A stretch of 64,000 bases of DNA from positions 930,001 to 994,000 of the forward strand of contig JANQQL010000033.1 in assembly GCA_028289345.1 (NCBI GenBank), in the 5' to 3' direction. This document shows positions 44,085 through 53,700 of this stretch, piece by piece (the stretch's first letter is position 1; each line of letters starts with the position of its first letter). The stretch is from Planctomycetota bacterium. Its GTDB lineage: Bacteria > Planctomycetota > B15-G4 > SIAN01. The notes below the pieces were generated by a model. The model made no database searches and was not told the DNA's origin. It worked only from the letters and a program-made list of their open reading frames with translations. Position numbers and translations under genes: made by a program.

Positions 44085-44690
44085 TCATTCGAGTTTGGCG
44101 GACAACGCCGCCAACGCTCTCAGCAACAGGCTTCGCGTCGCCACCTCGGTGCGCCCCATCTGTTCGGCGATCTCCCGGTGGCTCATGCCGAGAATGCGAG
44201 ACAGGGTAATGACTTCCCGCTGGGAATCGGACAACTCGGAGAATGCCTCCTCGATCCGCTGCATCTCTTCCTTGGCCATGAGTTCCCGGCTGGGAGTGTG
44301 CAAGGTCTGGAACAAATCGGAAAGAGTCCGCTCTTCGTCCGGAGTGGACGAGCGAGGCTTGTCGACTTCGCGCCGGACGTCGCGTTTGTCCCGACGGTAG
44401 AACTCCACCCGGTTCTTCACCTTGCGCAAGGCGGTCATGTACAGCCACTGCTTGAAGTTCTTCTCGCTCCGGTATTGATAGCGGTCCATGTGTTGGAGCA
44501 CTTCCCGACACGCGGACTGGACGAGATCCGACGACGACTCCTTGGCGCGAAGCTCGCGGCCCATGCGCAAGCGAACGAACGCGTTGAGGCCGGGCAAGTG
44601 ACGCTGGAGAAGGCTCTCGACGGCCGCCCCATCTCCCTGGGACGCCTCTTCCACCAAGATGCGGCTCTCATCATCCATCTCGAAACTCAC
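44085..44690 (-). CDS. ECF-type sigma factor
   Basis: A 201-residue sigma factor: SSSDLVQSACREVLQHMDRYQYRSEKNFKQWLYMTALRKVKNR is region 2, and LSDSQREVITLSRILGMSHREIAEQMGRTEVATRSLLLRALAAL is region 4. It is the type often encoded beside planctomycete kinases and large exported proteins. It starts with GTG at 44690, overlapping the TGA of the preceding lipoprotein gene (GTGA); an ATG at 44678 is an alternative. It is convergent with the kinase gene (37 bp apart). Being coupled to the giant lipoprotein gene suggests that the sigma factor regulates, or is regulated by, that surface protein. Confidence 0.92.
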   Translation of the reverse strand: MSFEMDDESRILVEEASQGDGAAVESLLQRHLPGLNAFVRLRMGRELRAKESSSDLVQSACREVLQHMDRYQYRSEKNFKQWLYMTALRKVKNRVEFYRRDKRDVRREVDKPRSSTPDEERTLSDLFQTLHTPSRELMAKEEMQRIEEAFSELSDSQREVITLSRILGMSHREIAEQMGRTEVATRSLLLRALAALSAKLE

Positions 44691-47600
44691 TCCTCGAGCA
44701 GACGATAGGGAATCGCCACAAGATCCAGAACCGGCCGCTGTCCCGTCGAGGTGTTGGCTTCAAACGTAGCACGAAATCCGATGGCTGCTTTGCCGCCAGT
44801 CACCGCAGGATCCGAGGAATAGGCGGTCTGTCCATCCCCATGGCGGTTGACGGCACCCGCGAACTCCAAGCGCACTCGGGTTCCGCGCGGCTGTTGTGCA
44901 GGCGTCGGCCGAACCACCGGAGGGAGGAACTCCACCTTTCCCTCCGGACCACCTCGCACGAACGGCGAGACGATGCGGCAGGTGGACTTCACGTAGTCAA
45001 AGGACACGAAGTAGCGGCTGTTGTCCGCGGCAGCCAGGTTGCCGAACAGGGACGTCGCACAGCGAGTCCGCGGCTCGTCGGCCACCGGGTCCGGGAACAG
45101 CCGGCGTCGGCGTGCTCCGAGGGAATGGGCGCGGAAGTTCGGACTCGGCCAGCTCAGGATTCCCCGCGCAAAGGCGAAGCTGTTCCAGCGAGACACGGGA
45201 GTCTCCTGGGGACGAATTCGATATTCGAGCAACAAGCTGTCGCCGCCGGCGTTGCCGAAGTGCCCGGTGCTTCGCAGCTCTTTCCACGGTCGCTCTCCGG
45301 TTCGCTCTTCCGCAATCTGATTCAGTCGAAGTCTCTGGTCCCGGTGCTCGCGAGGACGATCCCCGTTGTTGTAGGGGAAGGTGGTGGTGAACTTCGGCCA
45401 TGGGTGATAAGCGGTCTCGGCTCCCGGTGGCACGAACACCTTCTCTTGATCGATCACCCACGTCGTGCCCCCCGGAACGACTTGGGTGAACGATCCATCG
45501 AAGTAGTTCGGGCCACGGGGCGTCTCGTCCAGGCCACAGGGATTCTCGCCGTCCACCGCCATCTCGAAGTAGGCGTCGTAGTCAAGAGTTTCTGCCAGTC
45601 CCGAGAAACGCGAGGCGGGCGTGGCACGATCGTTCAACAACGTCACCGGACGCAGCGGCGAATGAGCCGCATACACCGACACGTCCTCGTAGACATCGGT
45701 CGTCACGTGTCCCCCTGCCGGAGCGAAAGACACTCGGTACAGGTTCAGGAACGTGCCTTTCAGGGAGCTTCCCGGCGATGCGTCCACGTCCCGGTACACA
45801 TGTTGGAACCGCGCTCCGTTGTGCCGGTAAGGCGGCTCCTGGTGAGCCCAGAAAGGCGTGGCCAACGGCGAGGCCGCCCCGGACGGCATGATCTCGAGAG
45901 GACCGTCCGGAGGCGGATGGAAGTTGTCATGATGCTTGCTGACGTGGCTCACCGGTTGTCCGCCAAGAAACCCGGTCAGAGTCAGGTTCACTTCGGACAG
46001 GGGCCAGTACATGTTCTCGTGATCGTCGAACTTGGCGGCACTGTGAGTGGTGGCCGGATCGACGCCACTTCTCGGCTTGCCCTGGAAGCGATGCACGATC
46101 ACACCATAGGACGCGGCTTCCGGGGGTGGATCGAGAGTGCTGACGGCTTCCTCGGCAACGAAGGTTTCTCGGAAACGAATCACCGGATCGTCGGCATCCA
46201 CCCAAGAACTCGGAAAGCCAAGGGAGTTGCCACCCAGATCTCGCAAAGAAAGAACACCGCGATCCAGGAACTCCTGAAGAGGATCTTGGTCAAGGAGTTG
46301 CTGCAAGCCGCCCAATCCCGGGACCGTGGTCAGATCCAGTTGCAACGGTTGCCGGCCCGCGCCCCATCCGACGACTTCGACCTCCCGCCGACCGGGGATC
46401 TCGCGCACCGGCTGAATGCGCGCCTCTCTGCCGTCTTCGCTGAGCAGGATCCGAGTCAGCAACTCATCTCCGGGATCCGGATGACGGGCAACGCGAAAGC
46501 TCTCCCAAGGACCGAACGAGTCCGGATCCATCGGTTCACTGAAACGCAGGCGCAGTTCGGAGAACGTCGGAATCGGCTCGCCCAAACTCCAGGGTCCGGA
46601 GATCTCACGACCTTGAGCATCGATCTCGTACGCCTCGAGGAAAAACAGCAAGCGCAGATTTCGCTGCCGTTCCGGGTTGTGGGGATCGAAGTGTTGGGGA
46701 TCGATGGGATCGAAATAGTCCGGTTCGTAAAACTCCGCCCGACGCAACTCGTAAGCATCTCCGGAACCCGGCAGTTCTCGAAACGCCGTGACCAGGAACA
46801 CGTGGGTTCGATCATGAGATCGAATTCGGTGGCGTTCTTCGTTGGGAGCTCCGGGGCGTAGCACCAGCTGCCCTCCGGCCCACGGCCCGCGGCCATCTCG
46901 AGAGGCGGTGGCGAGATCGAGTTCCGGATCGATCAACTGATCCCCGTGGGCCTGGTCCCCCGCCCTCTTCGAAAACGTGGCTTCGTGGCGCACGACGCGG
47001 ACCACCCGAGGCAGGGAACGATCGGGAAGGAACCCGTTGAACGACGTTCCCGATTCAGCCACTCCTTCGAGCTCGACGAAGTCCGTGAAGCGGTTGCCGG
47101 GATTGAAACCGATCGGTTGGTCGGTGGCTCCCCATCCGTCCCGACGCCGTACGACCGAGGCTCCCGCCGCCGACGTGACCACCGAACGATCGTTCTGCCC
47201 TTCTCGGACGATCAGCTGCAGCGATCCCTCCGGATCGAGTTGCGGTTGACCTTGCCAGTCGAAGCTGATGGGAGTGGCTGGAAAGAACAAGCGTCCCTGA
47301 CATCGCGGAGACACCCAAACCTCTCGATCGCGAACGATCAACCGGATCGGGATGGACGCGCCATCGCTGCGAAGCACCCGAACGGTGCCTTCTTCAAGCA
47401 CTGCCCCATCGGCGGCACAGCGATCCGCAAACACCGAGTCCGGACGCAACCGCTCACTGAAACGCAGGACCAGGGCTCCATTGCGGGGCACCGTGTGAGG
47501 AACATAGTCCGGTCCAAGTCCGAAGGACGCCAGCTCGTCCAGGTCCAGAGTGGGCTCCAGTGGACGCAGGGTTTCGAGAAGCGGCTCCCCCGTCAGTGGA

Positions 47601-47830
47601 TCGCTTTCCAACGTGGACAAAGGACTGACGACCCGAGACTCTTCCGGAGATTCGACCAGACGTCCATACAGAACGTCCACCAAGGAAAAGCCATCCAGGG
47701 AAGCCGAGGAGCCATCGGTCTCGCCGCGACTCCCTCCGCCGCCTCCACCGCAGGCGGCCAGAAGCAAACATGCGATCGTCAGACACGATCGCGCAAACCG
47801 AAAGACGTGTTGGTTGCTGCAGGCTGGCAT
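44687..47830 (-). CDS. Giant lipoprotein with Big_5/Ig-like domains
   Basis: A 1047-residue lipoprotein with lipobox CLLLAACGGGGGG (Cys27). Two segments (PRNGALVLRFSERLRPDSV and TFSELRLRFSEPMDPDSF) match the Big_5 bacterial Ig-like motif, in which a beta strand F-S-E/D-P-x-D/R follows an ordered edge. The C-terminal half (SRWNSFAFARGILSWPSPNFRAH and VSFDYVKSTCRIVSPFV) is not recognised. No catalytic motif is evident. It is likely displayed on the outer surface. The ATG at 47830 lacks a strong SD. The upstream DUF5060 protein ends 123 bp before it and the sigma gene overlaps its stop; both are on the same strand. Confidence 0.85.
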   Translation of the reverse strand: MPACSNQHVFRFARSCLTIACLLLAACGGGGGGSRGETDGSSASLDGFSLVDVLYGRLVESPEESRVVSPLSTLESDPLTGEPLLETLRPLEPTLDLDELASFGLGPDYVPHTVPRNGALVLRFSERLRPDSVFADRCAADGAVLEEGTVRVLRSDGASIPIRLIVRDREVWVSPRCQGRLFFPATPISFDWQGQPQLDPEGSLQLIVREGQNDRSVVTSAAGASVVRRRDGWGATDQPIGFNPGNRFTDFVELEGVAESGTSFNGFLPDRSLPRVVRVVRHEATFSKRAGDQAHGDQLIDPELDLATASRDGRGPWAGGQLVLRPGAPNEERHRIRSHDRTHVFLVTAFRELPGSGDAYELRRAEFYEPDYFDPIDPQHFDPHNPERQRNLRLLFFLEAYEIDAQGREISGPWSLGEPIPTFSELRLRFSEPMDPDSFGPWESFRVARHPDPGDELLTRILLSEDGREARIQPVREIPGRREVEVVGWGAGRQPLQLDLTTVPGLGGLQQLLDQDPLQEFLDRGVLSLRDLGGNSLGFPSSWVDADDPVIRFRETFVAEEAVSTLDPPPEAASYGVIVHRFQGKPRSGVDPATTHSAAKFDDHENMYWPLSEVNLTLTGFLGGQPVSHVSKHHDNFHPPPDGPLEIMPSGAASPLATPFWAHQEPPYRHNGARFQHVYRDVDASPGSSLKGTFLNLYRVSFAPAGGHVTTDVYEDVSVYAAHSPLRPVTLLNDRATPASRFSGLAETLDYDAYFEMAVDGENPCGLDETPRGPNYFDGSFTQVVPGGTTWVIDQEKVFVPPGAETAYHPWPKFTTTFPYNNGDRPREHRDQRLRLNQIAEERTGERPWKELRSTGHFGNAGGDSLLLEYRIRPQETPVSRWNSFAFARGILSWPSPNFRAHSLGARRRRLFPDPVADEPRTRCATSLFGNLAAADNSRYFVSFDYVKSTCRIVSPFVRGGPEGKVEFLPPVVRPTPAQQPRGTRVRLEFAGAVNRHGDGQTAYSSDPAVTGGKAAIGFRATFEANTSTGQRPVLDLVAIPYRLLEE

Positions 47831-47953
47831 GGGCCCCCCGCCCCCGGCTCGATCCGAGTCGACCTGGAAAGCAGGTCCGCTCTTGTCGAGACCGAGGCAC
47901 GCCTCCGGTTATAGACGTCTACCGGGGGCGGGGGTACCCCTGCCGTGGACGGA

Positions 47954-50362
47954 CTACTCGACCCAGAAGGAGAGGTCCGTCCGCTTGGTGACCGCGCCGG
48001 CTTGGTCCGACGCGTAGACGACGAAGGTCCACTCGCCGGATTCCAGCCCATTCAGACTGTTGATGCGCTCGCGGAAGGTGCCGTCGCTGCGCAATTGCGG
48101 CGTCAGGCGACCGACGAACGTTCCATCCGGTGCGAAGAAGAACGCATGCACGACGCGCACGTCATCCGCGCCATCGGCATCGTCGACCATCACTTCCAGG
48201 GTGAAGTCGCTCGGACCCACGAACGGATCTGGCGTGACATTGACGTCCAGAATCGTCGGCTGAGTCGTGGACTTCTGTACGAACGCCAGCCAGTCTTCGT
48301 CGTCATCTTGCGGCGGCGTGCCGAGGCTCTGGGGACCGGTTCCTGACAAGGTCGACTTGGAGCCAGTCTGCAACGAGCCACCCTCGCGAGTATTGAACCA
48401 GCGCACGGTGTAAGTCGACTGGTTGTTCGAGCCGAGGTCGAGGGTTTCGGTGCCCCCTTCGCCCAAGAAGACCAGGTAGAGTTCGTCTCCCTTGCGAGAG
48501 CAGAAGTTGTCCTTCTCAGGTCCGGTCACCAGGTGATCGGCGTGCTTCATCTCGGTGAACGGCACGTTCTTGCGAATGAACTCCAGACCGATGCGGGTGT
48601 AGTCCCACATCCGATCGCGCGAACGCCAGTCTTCACAGGTCAAGTCGTTGTGCTCGTAGTCGTAGCCGAAGTACCACTCGCAGCCTGCGCCACCGGCCAT
48701 CAGGTTCCCCCACATGCCGCGTCGACGCGGCTTGTTGTGGGTGGGATCCACCGAGTCCGGAAGAACCCCCGCGTAAGACCAGCCGATCTCGTCCAAGGTC
48801 ACGACCCACGGGGTCCCATGGGATTCGGATTCGTCGAGCCAGCGCTTGGTCTCCGAGTGGGTGTCGCCGACCGCAGCAATCTGCAAGGAGGCGCCGTCCA
48901 GCGAAGACAGGTCGAGCTGCTCGGAGTACACCTCTTCCCGATCGCTGGGATAGGTGTGAACGACAACGTGGTGTCGGTACGGGTCGTTGGCACGGAAGAA
49001 GTCGTAGAACTCCCGCCTGGCCTCCCCATCGTTGGTGTTCTCTTCGCCCAGATTCCAGGTCACCGCCAGGTGATGAGAAAAGCGCGCGATCAACTCGCGG
49101 AAGTACAACTGGCGCTCCACTCCGAGGTTGCCCCCGTCCAGGAGATCGTCGTTCTCGGTTTCCTGGGTAATCACGTGCAGCATCAGGCCTTTTTGATCCA
49201 TGTGGGTGAAGACTCGCTCCCACTGGTCCAGCTTGCTGCAGTCGTATTCCCTGCGATTGGTCGGCGAAGTCCACGGCCAAACGTCGTCGCCATCCCCGCC
49301 GACATTCATGGTCAGGAAGTAGACGCTGTTCATGCCCTTGCTGGACAAGTAGTTCAACGCTCCAAAGATGTTGCGCCCCTTGTTGCCCTGCCAGGTGTCG
49401 CCTCCGCCCAAGGACGCATAGTCCCCCGCGTGCGGTGTATAGAAGTGCGACTGCTTGGGGGTTTGATCGAATTCCGCGTACGCGAGGAAGTTCTCGGGGC
49501 TATCGGCACCACCCTTCAAGAAGTACTCGCCGGTGCCCTTGAACTGAAGGAAGTGGCCGCCGACGTACTGGAGCAAACCCTTCGAGCGAAAGTCTCGTCC
49601 GCTCTTGTTGGTCTCGGCGACTTCGAAGCTTCCGTAGGAACCATCGAACGCGAGGGCTTCGCCATCTTCACTCTCGGAAGCGATGGCGATCTGATTGCCG
49701 CTGCGGAACGAAGCCCAGTACTGCCAGTTCCCGGTTCGATCGGGAACGAAGTGGGCACGCCACTTCTTTCCGGTAGTGGCGCTGCTTTCGGCGGCATCGC
49801 CGTCGGCCGCGTAGTAGCCGGGCACCGCGTAGCTGGTCCCGGACTCCGGATGCACGAAGAACATGGTCATGCGGTAGTCCAGGAACGGATTCGGCGTGGC
49901 CGACTCGCGAGTCTGGATCCCGTCGAAGGTGAACACCAGGTTGTGCCAGCGACGGAGTTCCCCGACCGGCCCCGAGTGATCGTCGTTCCCCGGCACGAAC
50001 ACGCGCACCACGTCGCTGTTGGTGGCACCGCGATCGTCGGTCACCGTCAGCTGGAACCGGTAGAAACCTTCCGTCAAGCCCGAGACGTCCAGGTCGGCGC
50101 GACGGGTTCCGGTCAAGGTGGCCGAGGGACCGTTCAATTGGGTCCAGCGCCAGCTCTCGATCGACCCGTCATCGCTTCCCGATCCGGACAACGTCAGCGA
50201 CGTCGCCCCGCCTTCCAGGAATCGATCGGCCCCTGCATCGGCCGTCGGTGTTTGATTGGCAGCTGCCGCCGTGCCCTGCGCCGCGGTGGCGCACAAGATC
50301 GTGGCAGCGATCAGACTCGAAGTGTTACCACGCCCTCCCCGGACGTTTGTCCCGACCATCAT
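47954..50362 (-). CDS. Exported PKD/DUF5060 glycoside-hydrolase-like protein
   Basis: An 802-residue secreted protein. After the signal (SLIAATILCATAAQGTAAA) comes a PKD/REJ-like domain (ADRFLEGGATSLTLSGSGS, about 40-125), then DUF5060 (RRWHNLVFTFDG; NPFLDYRMTMFFVH; TGNWQYWASF), a (beta/alpha)8 core of the DUF4038/apiosidase-like kind (NYLSSKGMNSVYFLTMNVGG; LAVTWNLGEENTND with candidate acid Glu; TLDEIGWSY), a collagen-binding-like domain (FCSRKGDELYLVFLG) and a final Ig-like segment. It probably hydrolyses a polysaccharide; the substrate is unknown. The ATG at 50362 has GAGAGGAG 8 nt upstream. A divergent promoter region separates it from the next gene. Confidence 0.85.
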   Translation of the reverse strand: MMVGTNVRGGRGNTSSLIAATILCATAAQGTAAAANQTPTADAGADRFLEGGATSLTLSGSGSDDGSIESWRWTQLNGPSATLTGTRRADLDVSGLTEGFYRFQLTVTDDRGATNSDVVRVFVPGNDDHSGPVGELRRWHNLVFTFDGIQTRESATPNPFLDYRMTMFFVHPESGTSYAVPGYYAADGDAAESSATTGKKWRAHFVPDRTGNWQYWASFRSGNQIAIASESEDGEALAFDGSYGSFEVAETNKSGRDFRSKGLLQYVGGHFLQFKGTGEYFLKGGADSPENFLAYAEFDQTPKQSHFYTPHAGDYASLGGGDTWQGNKGRNIFGALNYLSSKGMNSVYFLTMNVGGDGDDVWPWTSPTNRREYDCSKLDQWERVFTHMDQKGLMLHVITQETENDDLLDGGNLGVERQLYFRELIARFSHHLAVTWNLGEENTNDGEARREFYDFFRANDPYRHHVVVHTYPSDREEVYSEQLDLSSLDGASLQIAAVGDTHSETKRWLDESESHGTPWVVTLDEIGWSYAGVLPDSVDPTHNKPRRRGMWGNLMAGGAGCEWYFGYDYEHNDLTCEDWRSRDRMWDYTRIGLEFIRKNVPFTEMKHADHLVTGPEKDNFCSRKGDELYLVFLGEGGTETLDLGSNNQSTYTVRWFNTREGGSLQTGSKSTLSGTGPQSLGTPPQDDDEDWLAFVQKSTTQPTILDVNVTPDPFVGPSDFTLEVMVDDADGADDVRVVHAFFFAPDGTFVGRLTPQLRSDGTFRERINSLNGLESGEWTFVVYASDQAGAVTKRTDLSFWVE

Positions 50363-50742
50363 TGGAGCTCCTCTCCCAAGGTGTCGTTTGGTCCCGCCCC
50401 GTCCCCTCATCGTGTTGAGGGGGGGCGACCTTCATCTCGTTCCCATCGGAAAAAAACACTTCGCCACCAAAGAGCGTGCTGAAATCGCGCAGGCCTCCGA
50501 GACAAAGGGGGGAGGGTCGTGTGGGGACAGGACGACCACGATTTCAGACGCGAGGCTATGATTCCTGGGTCGAGCTATTCCCCCCAAGTCTTCTGTCCTT
50601 GCGCCGGCCGGTAAAGCAAGAATTTCCGAATCCCAGTCAGGGTTTGTTCGGTCCTTGGTGCATAAGACGTGGGGCCGAAGCAGCCCAACCCCACAAAAGA
50701 CAAATCCGGGAGAGATCCCGCCAACCCGATGGAGCGTGTTCG
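50363..50742. other. Divergent intergenic region between two giant secreted-protein genes
   Basis: About 380 bp with presumably two outward promoters. It contains an A-run (seven A at 50451-50457) and GC-poor patches near 50600-50640. I found no hairpin, operator or small gene that I could defend. Confidence 0.45.
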
Positions 50743-53700
50743 GTGTCACTGCTTACCCGACGAGTCGCGGGGACTTGGTCCGTCCTCGCCCTCCTGCTAC
50801 TCGCCGCCCCTTCCGCCAACGCTCACCAGGGATTCTCCCTGCGGATCAATTGTGGCGGCACTGCCTATGTGGACACTTCGGGGAATACTTGGGCAGACGA
50901 CATCTACTTTTCTGGCACTAGTAATTCGCACATGACCGGTCAGCCGATCGCGGCGACCGAAGAAGATCCCCTGTTCCAAGTTTCGCGAGTCGGCAAGCCG
51001 TTCAGTTACGACATCCCGCTGAACAACGCGATCTACTCCGTGACCCTGCATTTCGCGGAGAACCAGGCCATCAATCCTGGCACCCGCGTGTTCGACGTCG
51101 AGATCGAAGGGGTCGAGATGGTGACCGATCTCGACTTGATCGTGGAACATGGCGGCCTCACGGCCACTTCACGCAGTTTCGAGATCGATCTCGAGGACGG
51201 CAACCTGGACATCGACTTCTTCGGTGACATCGGCACGGCCTTGATCTCCGCGATCGAGATCATCGACGTCGAGAACGGTCACCCCTTCTTGCACGTGGTC
51301 CAAAGCACTCCCGAGCTGATGATCGATTACGACGGGGACGGCAAAGTCACCGTCGATTTGAAAGGTGCCGAGTCCCACACCCACGAAGTGGGTCACAACT
51401 TGGTCCAGCACACCTGGACCACGTTGGTTCCCGGATTCGCCACGGTCGGTGGTGGCGGCTCCATGGTGGAAGAAGTGCTGGGCGTTGGCGAGAACATCAC
51501 CACCGAGCTGGGACTGGGAGTGCACCCGGTCAGCCTCACCATCGAAGACGACAATGTTCCTCCGGAAACCCTTTCCGGCACCGTCGCGGTTCCCGTGTAT
51601 CCCGCCGCCCGGGTCAAAGGGGTCTTCACCAGCTACCTGTCTCGTTCTCCGGCGGGCGCGGGCCGGAAACAGCAGATGGAATACGTCGAGGTCCGTGACA
51701 CGCTCCGAGTCGAAGCGAACGGCAATCAGATTGGCGGATCGCACCTCACCCAGAACGTCCGCGTGCTCATGGAGAGCGAACTGGACGTTCCGAACAGCGC
51801 CACCTACGAGTTCCAGGTCACCGGTGGACGCTCCAGTCTGGTCTGGGTGAATGACACGCGGATCCAGGGCTCGACGTTCCTGGATGCTGGCACCCACGAC
51901 CTGAAAGTGGTCGCAGCCGTGGACTCGATTGCCCACCTGCCTCTGGAGGTCGAGGTGAACATCGACGGGGGCGGATTTGGGCCGGTCATCGACACCCGTC
52001 TGCACCATGACCAGCGGGACCTGAAACCGTTCATCAACTCGGCCAGCCAATCCGGTTCCGAGCTCGGCGGCGAGACGATCACCCTGACCGGGTGGGGCTT
52101 CTTCCCGCCCGAATCCGTCATGGTTCGCTGGGGCAATCAGACCCTGATGGAACCGGACCTCACCATCACTCAGAACGAGATCAAGTTCCTGTCACTGTCG
52201 GGCACCGGCTCATTGAACATTCGAGTCGAAACACCGAACGGGACGAGCAACCGACGTCCCTACTCGTTCGTGCCGAACCAGGCGCCGATCGTGTTCAACA
52301 CCAGCACCTTCGACACGTTCAACAACCCGACTCGGGCAGCCTGGGGTCCGGACGGCCGTCTGTACGTGGCCAGCCTGGACGGCAATCTCGAAATCCATAC
52401 GGTCGACGACAACTACGGCATCACCGCCACCCAAACGGTGACCACCATCTCGGCCTTGTCGAATCCGGAGATCCTCGGCATCGCCTTCAACCCACTCGAC
52501 CCGCCGAGCCCGGTGAAGCTCTACCTGTCCCATTGCGAGCTGTACGCTCACAACGGCGGCGATTGTCCGCTGGCGGCGGCCCCCTACAACGGCCAGATCT
52601 CGATGCTGGAAGGGCCGAACTTCGACACGGTCAACCCGGTGATCACCAACTTGCCGATCTCGAACCACGACCACGGCATCAATGAGCTGGTGTTCGACCA
52701 CCATGGTGAGCTGTACTTCACCTCCGCGGGCAACACCAACGCCGGCATCGTCAAGTGCTCCATCGGCGGGTTGCCGGAATCTCCCTTGGCGGCCGGCTTG
52801 ATCCGCGCCCCGATTGGGGACAGCAACTTCAACGGGACCATCGATTACTTCGAGACCGGAACCGACCCGGCCGTCATCAACAACGACCAGCGCTTCGGCG
52901 ACATCGTTTCGGTGATGCCGGACGTCACCGTCTATCCGTGCGCGATGGGACTGCGCAACGCCTACGGCATGGTGCTCACCGTGGACAATCACATGTTCGC
53001 CACGGACAACGGACCGGACAGCGGCTTTGGCGTCGCTTCCACTTCCGCGACCACCCAGGGAAGCTCGGCTCCCCAAGACGATGACGAAATCGTGCGCCTG
53101 GTCGAAGGTGGCTACTACGGTCACCCGAATCGGGCCTACGGCCGCGACTTCGACCATGCCAACGTCTACCAGAGCACCTCCGATCCCTCCATCGAAGGGG
53201 AACACATCGGCCCGCTGCTGGTGGAGTCCTCTTCCATCAACGGCATCTTCCAGTACCGGGCGTCGACCTTTGGCAACGCCATGTGGAACAACCTCATCTT
53301 CCAGAAGTGGAACGATGACATGTACCGCGCCGAACTCGCGGCCGACAGCCTGTCGATCGATTTGGCCGAAGTCATTACCACCGGCATCGATGGCCTGGCT
53401 GCCATCCAGGGGCCTGGTGGCGTGATCATCGGCGTCGACTACACCGGGGATCAGGTCCAGCTCGCCGAGCCGGACGACGCCGCGGTGAGTGGCCTGACCC
53501 TGTACGACATCTTCCCCTGGCGCGCCCGCGCCGACGGAACTGTCCCCTTCGTCATTGGCGGCGAAAACTTCGGCACCTTGGCAGACACGGTCGTCACCAT
53601 TGGCGGGCAAACCGCCGCTCTCACTTCGGTCTCGAGCAATCGCATCCGCGGTTTCATCCCCGCTCTCGCGACCCCGTCGGCCGACTTGCTGGACGTGATG

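Noticed and set aside
48533..50482. 649-codon rightward frame inside the DUF5060 gene
   Set aside because: Val/Ala/Gly/Arg-rich shadow caused by high GC; the opposite strand has PKD, DUF5060 and barrel motifs.
52210..53610. 466-codon leftward frame inside the propeller gene
   Set aside because: Shadow rich in Val, Asp and Gly; the + strand encodes recognisable TIG and propeller repeats.
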